Assembly (NCBI GenBank): GCA_964523675.1
Contig: CAZFZT010000013.1
Span: 1 to 58,169 of the forward strand
DNA from: CAZFZT01 sp964523675
Lineage (GTDB): Bacteria > Planctomycetota > Phycisphaerae > Phycisphaerales > SM1A02
Length of the DNA stretch: 58,169 nt
Direction of reading: 5' to 3'
Position numbers and translations under genes: made by a program. Every line of letters begins with the position of its first letter. Position 1 is the stretch's first letter. Positions 25,906-35,054 of the stretch are shown here, piece by piece. The notes under the pieces are model-generated. The model saw only the letters and a list, made by a program, of their open reading frames with translations, did no database searches and was not told the origin of the DNA.

Positions 25906-28689
25906 TCACACCGCGTGGAGTAACGCCACCGGCATAAAACGCAGCACATCCGCCACCGGCAGCCGCCGATCCTTGATTGCAAAGACTTTTCCAGTGAGCG
26001 CGTCACGGAGTCGCGTCGGTGCGCTCTCCGGCAACTCGACACAGGTTCCCTGCCATGAACGTTCTGGAATCGGCTTTCCGCTCGCTTCCAAGAGGTGAAG
26101 CACGCGTAGCGGCGTGATGGCGATGATCCACTGCTCGCGCGACTGCCGGGCAAACGCGACCACATGGTTGTTCAGGAAGCCGCCCACCTGGATCGGGAGG
26201 TACTCGCCCTGGACAAAGAGCTCTCGCATTGCCCCGCGAAGCTGCAACCCGCGCTGCGTGACATACATCTTGATCCGACCATCGCGCCATGTACAAAGTA
26301 GATCATGAAGAGCGCTTTCAGTCGGCGATTCTGCCATGGCAGCATTCTCGCTGAGAAATCGGCGACGCCGCACATAGTCAACCGGCCGGCGGTTATCAGG
26401 ATCCACCAGCGAGTTTTCCCACAGTTCGCTACCTTGATAGAAATCCGGCACACCGGGTGATGCGATCTTGAGCACCAGGGCGCTCAGCGCATTAATCGCT
26501 CCAGCGAAGGCAATGCGCTCAACGAAGCGGTGTGCCTCCTCGCGCCAGCGCGAGGTCGCCTCTGCACTGAGGATGCTGCGCACGAAGTGCTGAATCGCTT
26601 CTTCATATTGTGCATTGACGTCGATCCAGGAGGTATGCTTCTTCGATTCTCGCGATGCCTTGACGGCATAATGCACCATGCGTTCGGTGAAAACGGCATC
26701 AGGTTCACGCTCCAGCGGCCACGCGCCGACGATGTTCTGATACAGAAAGTTTTCCCAATGCGGATCGGGCACCTCTTCACCGTCGATCATGTTGCGATGA
26801 GCTGCGTTCTCCTCACGCCACCGTTTCGTAGTATCCATCCAGTCCTCAGCCAGCTCGGACAAGACCAGCAGCCGAGCCCGCACATCCTCACTGCGCTTCG
26901 TGTCATGTGTGGTTGACGCCCGCATCGCAAGCGGCCAGTGCTCCGCAATGAACGCATTGTGCTGATGCAGCGCTGCAATGCCGCCTGGCGCTTCAATGCT
27001 CTGCGCGTCAGCCCCGACTTCATTGAGCGCCACCAACCTCGCCTCGCAATACAGCGCTGTGTCTTCCACACCCTTTGCGGCCAGCGGACCGGTGAACTGC
27101 TGCCACTTGAGAATGAACTGCGCCAGCTGGTTGAGCGCGTTTGCGCCGATGTCGATACCAGGTTCAAGCAGCAGCATGCTGCGCAACAATGCAAGTGCAT
27201 CCGAGTTGCCCTTCTGCACAGTCGCTGCAGCATAAGCGCGCTCGATCATGATGCGATCCCGCTCACACACCTTGCAGCGCATCACATCCTCTTTCGTGAT
27301 GTAGGTGCGATAGGCGGGCAGATGTGCTGAGAGCTCCGTGATGGCTGTTCTCAGCTCGCTTCGGTCCGGCTGCTCCGCCAGAAGCTGCGTGATGATGCGC
27401 TCCGCACGCTCGACTAGTGCGCTCAGTTCTCCAGCAAACAATTCCGTCGCCGCCTGCTGTTTCTTGGAGACGATGAGATCATTCATCGACTGCTCACTGC
27501 CAAGAAGCACTGACTGGTACTCGCCCAGCATACGCAATCCTTGACGATCGACGCCGGCTCCGCTGATGACGCTTATGCATTCATACCCCGTCGTGCCCGC
27601 AACCGGCCATCGCTCATCGAGGACCTCATCACTTGCGAGAATCTTTTCCACGAGGATGTAAGGAGTCGGCTTCCCGCAGGCATCATCCAGTCGCCGCAGG
27701 TACTGGAGTGGATCAGCCAGACCATCAATGTGATCGACGCGCAGACCTGCAACATCACCGCTGCGCACCAGTTGCAACAATCGTTCGTGTGTCTGATCGA
27801 AGACCTCCGGCTCCTCAACGCGCACCCCGATCAAGTGCGTAATGTCGAAGAATCTCCGATATGACACGCTCTGTGTCGCTTCGCGCCAGTGGCAGAGTCG
27901 GTATGGCTGCGCATCATGCAACTCCTGTACCGACGTGTTCCGCAACGCTTCAGCAATCACCCCGCCAAGTCGTGGATGCTGCTTCAGCTCCGCATCGAGA
28001 GCGCTGCGCAGCCCCTCCGCCGCCTTGCGCCGCGCTTCGTGCTCGCTCTGCGACAGCTCACGCCAGTCAGGAACCTCAACCGCTGCCAACGAGGTCAGCG
28101 CCTCGCGCAATTGCTCATCACCAACCCTCGCATCGCCCTGCGATGCGCGTTTGAAGATGTCGCTCCAACAGCCCGGTTCTATGGGGAACGCTGCTTCGTA
28201 GTATCGCATGCGCCACGCCCCGTCAGCAAAGTCGAGCGCGATCTCGCCGGCCTGCAGCACCTCCTTCAACGGCTTACCCAGGATGGGCAGGGCAATGGGG
28301 CCGCCGTCACAGGGCCAGGTGATGTCAAACCATGACGCATACTGCGACGCAGCTCCGTGACTCAGCACATCCATCCACATCGGGTTCGCGGCATCCACCG
28401 CCATGTGATTAGGAACGATATCGAGCAGCAATTTCATCTCATGCCGTCGCAGCTCAGCCACAAGTCGGTCGAACTCGATCTCCCCTCCAAGCTCATCACT
28501 GATCCGACGCGGGTCAACCGCATCATAACCGTGCGTGCTTCCTGCCCGAGCTGTGAAGATCGGCGACGTGTAGACGTACTCGATGCCAAGCTCGCACAAG
28601 TAATCAACAATGCCGCGCGCTTCTGCAAAGCCCCACTTGCCATGCAATTGCAGGCGATACGTCGCGGTTGGAGCGAGGGCTCCGCTCAT
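25906..28689 (-). CDS. treY: Malto-oligosyltrehalose synthase
   Basis: TreY (GH13) isomerises the reducing-end alpha-1,4 bond of malto-oligosaccharides to an alpha,alpha-1,1 bond, making maltooligosyltrehalose. It has 927 residues. The N-terminal ATYRLQLHGKWGFAEARGIVDYL is typical. GH13 regions are clear: LLDIVPNHMAVD, GLRVDHIDGLADP (nucleophile Asp near 317), YILVEKILASDE (acid/base Glu near 346) and THDTKRSEDVRARL. The insert and PGVPDFYQGSELWENSLVDP are TreY-specific. The start overlaps the upstream GH57 gene by 4 bases. Together with TreZ it releases trehalose from glucan. Confidence 0.96.
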   Translation of the reverse strand: MSGALAPTATYRLQLHGKWGFAEARGIVDYLCELGIEYVYTSPIFTARAGSTHGYDAVDPRRISDELGGEIEFDRLVAELRRHEMKLLLDIVPNHMAVDAANPMWMDVLSHGAASQYASWFDITWPCDGGPIALPILGKPLKEVLQAGEIALDFADGAWRMRYYEAAFPIEPGCWSDIFKRASQGDARVGDEQLREALTSLAAVEVPDWRELSQSEHEARRKAAEGLRSALDAELKQHPRLGGVIAEALRNTSVQELHDAQPYRLCHWREATQSVSYRRFFDITHLIGVRVEEPEVFDQTHERLLQLVRSGDVAGLRVDHIDGLADPLQYLRRLDDACGKPTPYILVEKILASDEVLDERWPVAGTTGYECISVISGAGVDRQGLRMLGEYQSVLLGSEQSMNDLIVSKKQQAATELFAGELSALVERAERIITQLLAEQPDRSELRTAITELSAHLPAYRTYITKEDVMRCKVCERDRIMIERAYAAATVQKGNSDALALLRSMLLLEPGIDIGANALNQLAQFILKWQQFTGPLAAKGVEDTALYCEARLVALNEVGADAQSIEAPGGIAALHQHNAFIAEHWPLAMRASTTHDTKRSEDVRARLLVLSELAEDWMDTTKRWREENAAHRNMIDGEEVPDPHWENFLYQNIVGAWPLEREPDAVFTERMVHYAVKASRESKKHTSWIDVNAQYEEAIQHFVRSILSAEATSRWREEAHRFVERIAFAGAINALSALVLKIASPGVPDFYQGSELWENSLVDPDNRRPVDYVRRRRFLSENAAMAESPTESALHDLLCTWRDGRIKMYVTQRGLQLRGAMRELFVQGEYLPIQVGGFLNNHVVAFARQSREQWIIAITPLRVLHLLEASGKPIPERSWQGTCVELPESAPTRLRDALTGKVFAIKDRRLPVADVLRFMPVALLHAV

Positions 28690-31127
28690 GCTTCACCCGG
28701 TGCGACGCGCAGCAACTCCCCAAGCGCGCCGAAGCGTGCAGACCATTCATCATCCTGCACAACAGGACCGTCTGCCGCATTGCTTTCGTGCACCAAGCGC
28801 TCGCGCATCGCGTAGTACGTATTCTGCACCTTCCACAGATCAACCTCAAAGGGCAGCACGCGCGCAAGATCCGCCGCCACAAGCAGCGGCTCAAGCCGCT
28901 GCACATCGCCCGGCTGTTCTGCCGCTCTATCGGCCAGCCGCTCCATCGTCTGCTGCAAGGCAAAGCTCAATCCTGCCGTATCAAGTTCAAGATCCCACGC
29001 CGCACTGTCCTCAAACACCTGCCGCACCGCCTCCGCATCGATTGCTCCAGAGGAGAACGATCGCTCCAGCTCCAGGTTGATCACGAATTCAGCCGTTGTC
29101 CGTAGCACGCGAGGCAGCGGCGCCCCAAGCGCGCTGAGCGAGCGTAGGAGCGACAGATTGTCCTCATAAACGCGCCGGTACGACTGTTCAACGCCTTCCA
29201 TCATGCTCTCGAGAATGCGCTTCAGAATGCGGCGCTGATCGTCGCGAAAGAGCGACATAATCGTGTACCGCTGCTCCCCGAAGTGCTCTTCGATTCGCAG
29301 GATCGTCTCTGTGAGGTCGCCACGTTGGTACGACTCTTTCGTCTGCTCCACCATGGCTTGATAGGCATCGAGATCGCGAAACCGGCGTGCGCCGCCGATG
29401 ATGTTGTGGTCCCCCATGTGCAACACAGCAAATGTCACGTGCTCCTGCTCTTGAGTGATGGTGGACGTAATGTGCGCCTGCCCCAGCACGAGGGTGGAAC
29501 GGCCGGCCCGCTGGCGCTGATCATCCTCCCGATGAACCCGGTAGCAGAAGACACGCTCGCGTGTCTCCTCCTCCTCGAATGCAGAGCTCACGGCAAAGTG
29601 ACCGCCGACCTTGAGCAAATCCACCATGGCCGGCTTGACCATGCGCTCGTACGCTTCACGGCCGTTCCGGTGCTGCGGGATATTGCTCTCGGCCGTCTCC
29701 AGACGACTGACGAACTCTCGCTCGATCCCCTCGCCCTCAAACAACTTTTCGCAAATCTGTACGGCTCGCCCTGCGTACTGCAGCACCTGAACGGTCTCAA
29801 GACCTGTGAGTTCATCGAAGAACCAACCACAGCTCGTGTACATCAGCATGAGGTTTCGCTGCAGCTCGAGCAGTTGCAGCGCGGTCGATCGCTCCTGCAC
29901 GAGGAGCTCATGCGAAGCCCAGGTTGCAAAATAACGGTTGAGCGATTCCTCAGATCGATCATTGATAACGTCGATGTACGCATCTCGCGCCGCCCAGGGA
30001 TCGTTCAAAATCTCACTTGCCGCCCCTTCATACAGCGGGCCGGCCACATCGCGCAGCCAATCGAGTGCCTGGCGCAGCGGCTCGCGCCACCGTTGATGCC
30101 ACTCAGCCCTCCCTCCAGAGTTGCAACCGCAATCGGTCATCCATCGACCGACGCCATGAACACAGCTCCAACTCGACTTCTCTTTGATCTGCACTTCATG
30201 CTTGGGGGGGTGCCTTTCGAGAAACTCACCATAGTTTGTCAGCGTCACATCGTCGCGCTGTTCGAGTTCGTGCAAGGCGAAGGCAAGGGCCATATCGCCA
30301 TGCCGATGATGGTGGCCGTAACTCTCGCCGTCGGTTGCGATATTGACCAATGCAACGTCCGCACTGTCGCCGTTCTCCTCACCGAGTGCTCCGACCAGCC
30401 GTTCTGCAAACGCCTGACCACTCGCAAGCAGCCGCTCAAATGCAATCGACTGCGAAACCGGACCGTCATAGAAGAACAGGTTGATCGATCGGCCGGACGG
30501 AAGTTGCTGCACATACGCGCGCGTTGCATTGACATGATCACCCTCCACGTCCTGCCATTGCTTGGTGCCGATCTCCCGGGTGCGCTCCGCCTGACGCGGT
30601 GCGAGGATGGTGAACTGAATGCCGCACTCGGCCAGAACATCCAGAGTCTCCAGATCGACAGCCGTTTCCGGCAGCCACATGCCTTCCGGCTCACGTCCAA
30701 ATCGCCTGCGGAAATCGGCGATCCCCCACCTGACTTGAGTCAGCTTGTCCCGGCGATTCGCCAGCGGCAAGATCATGTGGTTGTATGCCTGCGCCAAAGC
30801 AGAGCCATGGCCTGAAAAGCGCGCCATGCTCAGCCGGTCCGCTTCCCGGATCCGCTCATACGTCTCCCGCGCATTCATTTCCATCCAGCTCAGCACGGTC
30901 GGGCCAAAGTTGAAACTGATCCGTGAATAGTTGTTGACGATGCGCGTAATGCGGCCTTCATCGTCAAGAATGCGCGACGCTGCATTCGCTGCGTAGCACT
31001 CGTCGTTGATGCGCTCGTTCCAATCGTGATAGGGGTACGCCGAGTCCTGTAGCTCGATTGCCTCCAGCCATGGGTTTTCTCGTGGCGGCTGATAGAAATG
31101 ACCGTGGATGCACACGTAACGGTTCAT
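28686..31127 (-). CDS. GH57-family glycoside hydrolase with DUF3536-like C-terminus
   Basis: An 813-residue cytoplasmic protein. It opens with YVCIHGHFYQPPRENPWLEA, the classical GH57 start (HGHFYQP). Probable catalytic residues are the Glu in GMWLPETAV (near 149) and the Asp in NIATDGESYGHHHR (near 265). The C-terminal half (about 330-813) is the helical region known as DUF3536. GH57 enzymes include alpha-amylases, amylopullulanases, branching enzymes and 4-alpha-glucanotransferases, and the exact activity here cannot be read from sequence. Overlaps of 4 bases with treZ and treY place it between the two trehalose-releasing enzymes. It may shorten or debranch glucan for them. Confidence 0.88.
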   Translation of the reverse strand: MNRYVCIHGHFYQPPRENPWLEAIELQDSAYPYHDWNERINDECYAANAASRILDDEGRITRIVNNYSRISFNFGPTVLSWMEMNARETYERIREADRLSMARFSGHGSALAQAYNHMILPLANRRDKLTQVRWGIADFRRRFGREPEGMWLPETAVDLETLDVLAECGIQFTILAPRQAERTREIGTKQWQDVEGDHVNATRAYVQQLPSGRSINLFFYDGPVSQSIAFERLLASGQAFAERLVGALGEENGDSADVALVNIATDGESYGHHHRHGDMALAFALHELEQRDDVTLTNYGEFLERHPPKHEVQIKEKSSWSCVHGVGRWMTDCGCNSGGRAEWHQRWREPLRQALDWLRDVAGPLYEGAASEILNDPWAARDAYIDVINDRSEESLNRYFATWASHELLVQERSTALQLLELQRNLMLMYTSCGWFFDELTGLETVQVLQYAGRAVQICEKLFEGEGIEREFVSRLETAESNIPQHRNGREAYERMVKPAMVDLLKVGGHFAVSSAFEEEETRERVFCYRVHREDDQRQRAGRSTLVLGQAHITSTITQEQEHVTFAVLHMGDHNIIGGARRFRDLDAYQAMVEQTKESYQRGDLTETILRIEEHFGEQRYTIMSLFRDDQRRILKRILESMMEGVEQSYRRVYEDNLSLLRSLSALGAPLPRVLRTTAEFVINLELERSFSSGAIDAEAVRQVFEDSAAWDLELDTAGLSFALQQTMERLADRAAEQPGDVQRLEPLLVAADLARVLPFEVDLWKVQNTYYAMRERLVHESNAADGPVVQDDEWSARFGALGELLRVAPGEA

Positions 31128-32980
31128 GAAATGGACTCCCTCTCTTCACACGAAAACAGCGCGCCGCTCGTAGGGGACATCGTGAACTGCTCGCGCGATT
31201 GCACACTTTCTGCGATCACGCTGCCCGGCCCGTTCCATCGTCGATCTGCACTATCAAACAACTTGCGCCACCGCTGCGCACCCGGTAGCATCATGCGCTG
31301 TTCCGCTGCATCGAAATTGAAGCACAACGCGATGCACTCACCGGACACCCGGTCGTACCGGCTGACGAACAGCGTCTGAGCCGCTTCATCTATTTGGAAT
31401 TCCTGACCATGCATATCCTGCGATCGCACCGGCGTGATGGATGCTCTCAACACGAGCAGCTCACGGTAGAGCGCTTCCATCGCCTTCCCGACCGGCATGC
31501 TGCGCAGCGCGCGGTTTAGCTTCGATCGCTCAAATGTCTCGACCGCCTGTGGATCGGGAACCTCACCGGCCCACCCAAACGAAGCGAACTCTCGCGCCCG
31601 GCCATCGCGCACCGCATCGATCAACTCGGGATCGCTGTGACTCACGAAATATTGAAATGGAGCCATCTCGCCGTACTCCTCACCCATGAAGATCAATGGC
31701 GTAAAGGGCGAGAGCAGGATGAGCATAGCGGCGGTTTTCATCTGCTCGAACGATATGGTCGCTGACAGCCGCTCACCCTTCATTCGATTCCCGACTTGGT
31801 CGTGATTCTGAGCGCAGACGACGTGCCGGCAAGGCGGGACATCCATCGCCGGCGCCCCGTGCCTCCTCTGCCGGTGCCGCGAGTACTGGCCAGTAAAGGC
31901 ATACCCGGTGCGTATCGCCTGCGCCAGATGCCTGATGGAGCCGTAGTCAGCGTAGTAGCCGTCGCGTTCGCCGCTCACCAGGGCATGCAGCGCATGGTGC
32001 AAGTCATCGCTCCAGGTCGCGTCCATGTCCCATCCCCCGATCGCAGCTGCACGCACCAGTTTGGGATCATTCAGATCACTCTCTCCGATAACCAGCGCGC
32101 GTCTGCCGAGTTCAGCCGCTCGAGCATGCACAGCGTCTGTCAATTCATGAAGAAACGGTGATGCGGATTGGTCAAAAATCGCGTGGACTGCATCCAGCCG
32201 CAGTGCGTCGATGTGAAAATCTTCGATCCACATCAGGGCGTTCTCGATGAAGTACCGTCGCACTTCATCGCTTTGCGCATCGTCAAAGTTGAGCGCATCG
32301 CCCCATGGTGTGTGATACTTGGCGGTGAAGTATGGACCAAATTCCTGAAGATAATTTCCTTCAGGTCCGAGGTGGTTGTACACCACATCCAACGCCACGC
32401 CGAGGCCAAGCCCGTGCGCCCGATCAACAAGGCGACGTAATCCGTCAGGTCCGCCATAGGAATTTTTTACCGCGAAGGGGAACGCGCCGTCGTAGCCCCA
32501 GTTGCGCTCGCCGGGAAACTGCGCCACCGGCATGAGTTCGATGATGGTGACGCCAAGATCGCGCAGACGCGGCAAGTCGTCGACCGCAGCATCGAACGTG
32601 CCCTTCTGCGAGAAGGTGCCGACGTGCAACTCGTAGAAGACGGCGCGCTCAAGCGTCACACCATGCCAGGCATGGTCACTCCATGCAAAGCACTCATCAA
32701 CCACTTCGGAAGGACCATGGACTCCGAGCGGCTGATACCGCGATGCGGGGTCAGGCCTGTCTGTTGTTCCGCCGAGGCGGTACATGTATTGTGCCCCAGC
32801 CGATACGTCTTCCACTTCACAGGTGGCGTAGCCGCGTGGCGACATGTGCATCGGCTTGATGTGTTCGCGCTTATCGATGAGCACGAGATCCACGCGCTTG
32901 GCCCGGGGCGCCCAGACATGGAAGCGGCATCTTCCATCTGCAAGAGGACGAGCACCAAGGCGCATTCCGTGAGAGATCAT
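31124..32980 (-). CDS. treZ: Malto-oligosyltrehalose trehalohydrolase
   Basis: TreZ (GH13) cleaves trehalose from maltooligosyltrehalose made by TreY. It has 618 residues, with an N-terminal beta-sandwich (RCRFHVWAPRAKRVDLVLI), then the barrel with LGVALDVVYNHLGPEGNYL, IDALRLDAVHAIFD (nucleophile near 260), ALVIGESDLNDPKL and VCAQNHDQVGNRMKG. The stretch TPLIFMGEEYGEMAPFQYF is characteristic of TreZ. Start ATG at 32980; an alternative ATG at 32965 cannot be excluded. The 112-base gap to glgB is the largest within the operon and contains short GATGCC tandem sequence. Confidence 0.96.
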   Translation of the reverse strand: MISHGMRLGARPLADGRCRFHVWAPRAKRVDLVLIDKREHIKPMHMSPRGYATCEVEDVSAGAQYMYRLGGTTDRPDPASRYQPLGVHGPSEVVDECFAWSDHAWHGVTLERAVFYELHVGTFSQKGTFDAAVDDLPRLRDLGVTIIELMPVAQFPGERNWGYDGAFPFAVKNSYGGPDGLRRLVDRAHGLGLGVALDVVYNHLGPEGNYLQEFGPYFTAKYHTPWGDALNFDDAQSDEVRRYFIENALMWIEDFHIDALRLDAVHAIFDQSASPFLHELTDAVHARAAELGRRALVIGESDLNDPKLVRAAAIGGWDMDATWSDDLHHALHALVSGERDGYYADYGSIRHLAQAIRTGYAFTGQYSRHRQRRHGAPAMDVPPCRHVVCAQNHDQVGNRMKGERLSATISFEQMKTAAMLILLSPFTPLIFMGEEYGEMAPFQYFVSHSDPELIDAVRDGRAREFASFGWAGEVPDPQAVETFERSKLNRALRSMPVGKAMEALYRELLVLRASITPVRSQDMHGQEFQIDEAAQTLFVSRYDRVSGECIALCFNFDAAEQRMMLPGAQRWRKLFDSADRRWNGPGSVIAESVQSREQFTMSPTSGALFSCEERESIS

Positions 32981-33042
32981 TGGGTGAAGGTCTCAGGTGT
33001 CTCGTTCACATTGCGAAGTGTCCATTCATCACTTGCGACGGT

Positions 33043-33089
33043 TGATACCTTGATGCCTCGATGCCTTGCTGCCTCAATGCTTGATGCCT
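33043..33089. repeat. Degenerate (C/T)TGATGCC tandem repeat between glgB and treZ
   Basis: Several imperfect copies of an 8-base unit (TTGATGCC, TCGATGCC, TTGCTGCC, TCAATGCT, TTGATGCC) run through the only sizeable intergenic gap of the glucan operon. It resembles the simple array before nuoL in structure, but not in sequence. Confidence 0.6.
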
Positions 33090-33092
33090 TCA

Positions 33093-35054
33093 CTACACCT
33101 TCTCCGCATCGCGCTTGAAGATCAGCCCGGCAAGCGGCGGCAGCGTGAGCGTGAGCGAATGTGAACGGCCGTGGACGCGCAGTGGCGACGCGACGACACC
33201 GCCGAGGTTGCCGAGTCCGCTCCCGCCGTATTCGAGCGCATCGCTGTTGAAGAGTTCACGCCAGAAGCCGCTGCGTGGCACGCCGATTTGATAGTTCTCT
33301 CGCGGCACCGGCGTGAAGTTGAGCGCCACGACGACCTCATCGCGTTCATCGTTACACTTGCGCAGAAAGCTCACCACGCTGTTGGCGGTGTCACAGCAAT
33401 CGATCCACTCGAAGCCGCCGGGGTCCGTGTCTCGTTCGTACAAAGCTGCTTCGCTGCGAAGCAACTCATTGAGCCGGGCCACCGCAGCCCTGCATCCTTC
33501 ATGCGACTGCGTCTGGAGTAGATGCCAATCCAGACTTGCATCGTGATTCCACTCGCCCCATTGACCGAACTCGCCGCCCATAAAGAGCATCTTTTTGCCG
33601 GGCTGCGTCCACATCCAGGTCAGAAGCAAACGTAGATTCGCAAACTTCTGCCAGTCGTCGCCCGGCATGCGGCCAAGGAGAGATCTTTTCATATGCACGA
33701 CTTCATCATGTGACAATGGCAAGACGAAGTTCTCGGTGAAGGCATACATCTGGCGAAACGTCAGATTACTGTGATGAAATGAGCGGTGCACAGGGTCATG
33801 CTGAAAATACTTCAGTGTGTCGTGCATCCAGCCCATGTCCCACTTGTAGCCGAAGCCAAGCCCCCCCACGTACGTCGGGCGCGACACCATCGGCCAGGCG
33901 GTTGATTCCTCCGCGATCGTCTGCACACCCGGCACGCGCTCGTATACCGCAGCATTGAACTGCCTTAGAAAGTCAATCGCTTCGATGTTCTCGCGCCCGC
34001 CGTACCGGTTCGGAATCCATTCGCATTCGTTCCGTGAATAATCGAGATACAGCATGGAGGCAACCGCATCAACGCGCAGGGCGTCGATGTGATACTTCTC
34101 CAGCCAGAAGATCGCGCTGCTGAGGAGGAAACTGCGCACCTCGTTGCGGCCGTAGTTAAAAACGTAACTCTTCCAATCCGGATGCACGCGCTGGCGCGGG
34201 TCGTCATGCTCATACAGGTGCGTGCCGTCGAAATACGCCAGGCCGTGCTCATCCGACGGAAAGTGCGCCGGCGCCCAATCAAGAATCACGCCGATACCGT
34301 GCTGATGCAGCGTGTCGATCAGATACATCAAGTCCTGCGGCGTGCCATAACGACTGGTCGCTGCGAAGTATCCTGTCGCCTGGTAACCCCACGAGGCATA
34401 AAACGGATGCTCCAGAATGGGCATCAACTCGACGTGCGTGAAGCCCATGTCCGAAACGTACTTCGCCAGTTGCGGCGCAAGGTCGCGATAAGAGAGGAAA
34501 CGCTCTGGATGTTCCGGCGAACGGCGCCATGACCCCAGATGCACCTCATAGATGGAGATTGGAGCATGATGGCTTTGCCGCCTCGCCCGCTCCTTCATCC
34601 ATTCCGCATCATTCCAGTTGTAGTCCATCTGCCACACAATCGAGCCGGTCTTTGGCGGCGTCTCCGCGTGGAATGCGAACGGATCAGCTTTGTCAACACG
34701 GTACGAACGCAGACGCGATGCAATGTGAAATTTGTAAATCGCCCCATGATCCACACCTTCGATCACACCTTGCCACACACCCGAGGAGCCGAGCATCTTG
34801 AGCGGATGGCTTCGCGGATTCCAGTCGTTGAAATCCCCGATCACTGACACGTACTCAGCATTCGGCGCCCACACCGCAAACTGTGCTGCGATCTTGCCAT
34901 CTGACTGCAGAAGATGAGAGCCAAGCTTCTCATAAAGATGCAAATGCGTACCCTCGTTGAAAAAATGCAAGTCGTCACCTGTGATCTGCAACGGACCAGG
35001 GAATCCGCAGGCGCCGGCGGAGCGAGCAGACACTTCCTGCTGTGGACTGCTCAT
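33093..35054 (-). CDS. glgB: 1,4-alpha-glucan branching enzyme
   Basis: GlgB (GH13) forms alpha-1,6 branches in glucan. It has 653 residues. A CBM48 domain (VWAPNAEYVSVIGDFNDWNP) precedes the barrel, with ISIYEVHLGSWRR, GIGVILDWAPAHFPSDEHGL, DALRVDAVASMLYLDYSR (nucleophile Asp near 328), VQTIAEESTAWPMV (Glu near 381) and VLPLSHDEVVHMK. The length matches forms lacking the extra N1 module. It overlaps malQ by 4 bases (ATGA). In the GlgE pathway it branches the linear glucan made by GlgE; it can also serve classical glycogen synthesis. Confidence 0.97.
   Translation of the reverse strand: MSSPQQEVSARSAGACGFPGPLQITGDDLHFFNEGTHLHLYEKLGSHLLQSDGKIAAQFAVWAPNAEYVSVIGDFNDWNPRSHPLKMLGSSGVWQGVIEGVDHGAIYKFHIASRLRSYRVDKADPFAFHAETPPKTGSIVWQMDYNWNDAEWMKERARRQSHHAPISIYEVHLGSWRRSPEHPERFLSYRDLAPQLAKYVSDMGFTHVELMPILEHPFYASWGYQATGYFAATSRYGTPQDLMYLIDTLHQHGIGVILDWAPAHFPSDEHGLAYFDGTHLYEHDDPRQRVHPDWKSYVFNYGRNEVRSFLLSSAIFWLEKYHIDALRVDAVASMLYLDYSRNECEWIPNRYGGRENIEAIDFLRQFNAAVYERVPGVQTIAEESTAWPMVSRPTYVGGLGFGYKWDMGWMHDTLKYFQHDPVHRSFHHSNLTFRQMYAFTENFVLPLSHDEVVHMKRSLLGRMPGDDWQKFANLRLLLTWMWTQPGKKMLFMGGEFGQWGEWNHDASLDWHLLQTQSHEGCRAAVARLNELLRSEAALYERDTDPGGFEWIDCCDTANSVVSFLRKCNDERDEVVVALNFTPVPRENYQIGVPRSGFWRELFNSDALEYGGSGLGNLGGVVASPLRVHGRSHSLTLTLPPLAGLIFKRDAEKV

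Noticed and set aside
29283..30815. 510-codon plus-strand frame opposite the GH57 gene
   Set aside because: Shadow of a well-supported gene with no recognisable domain.
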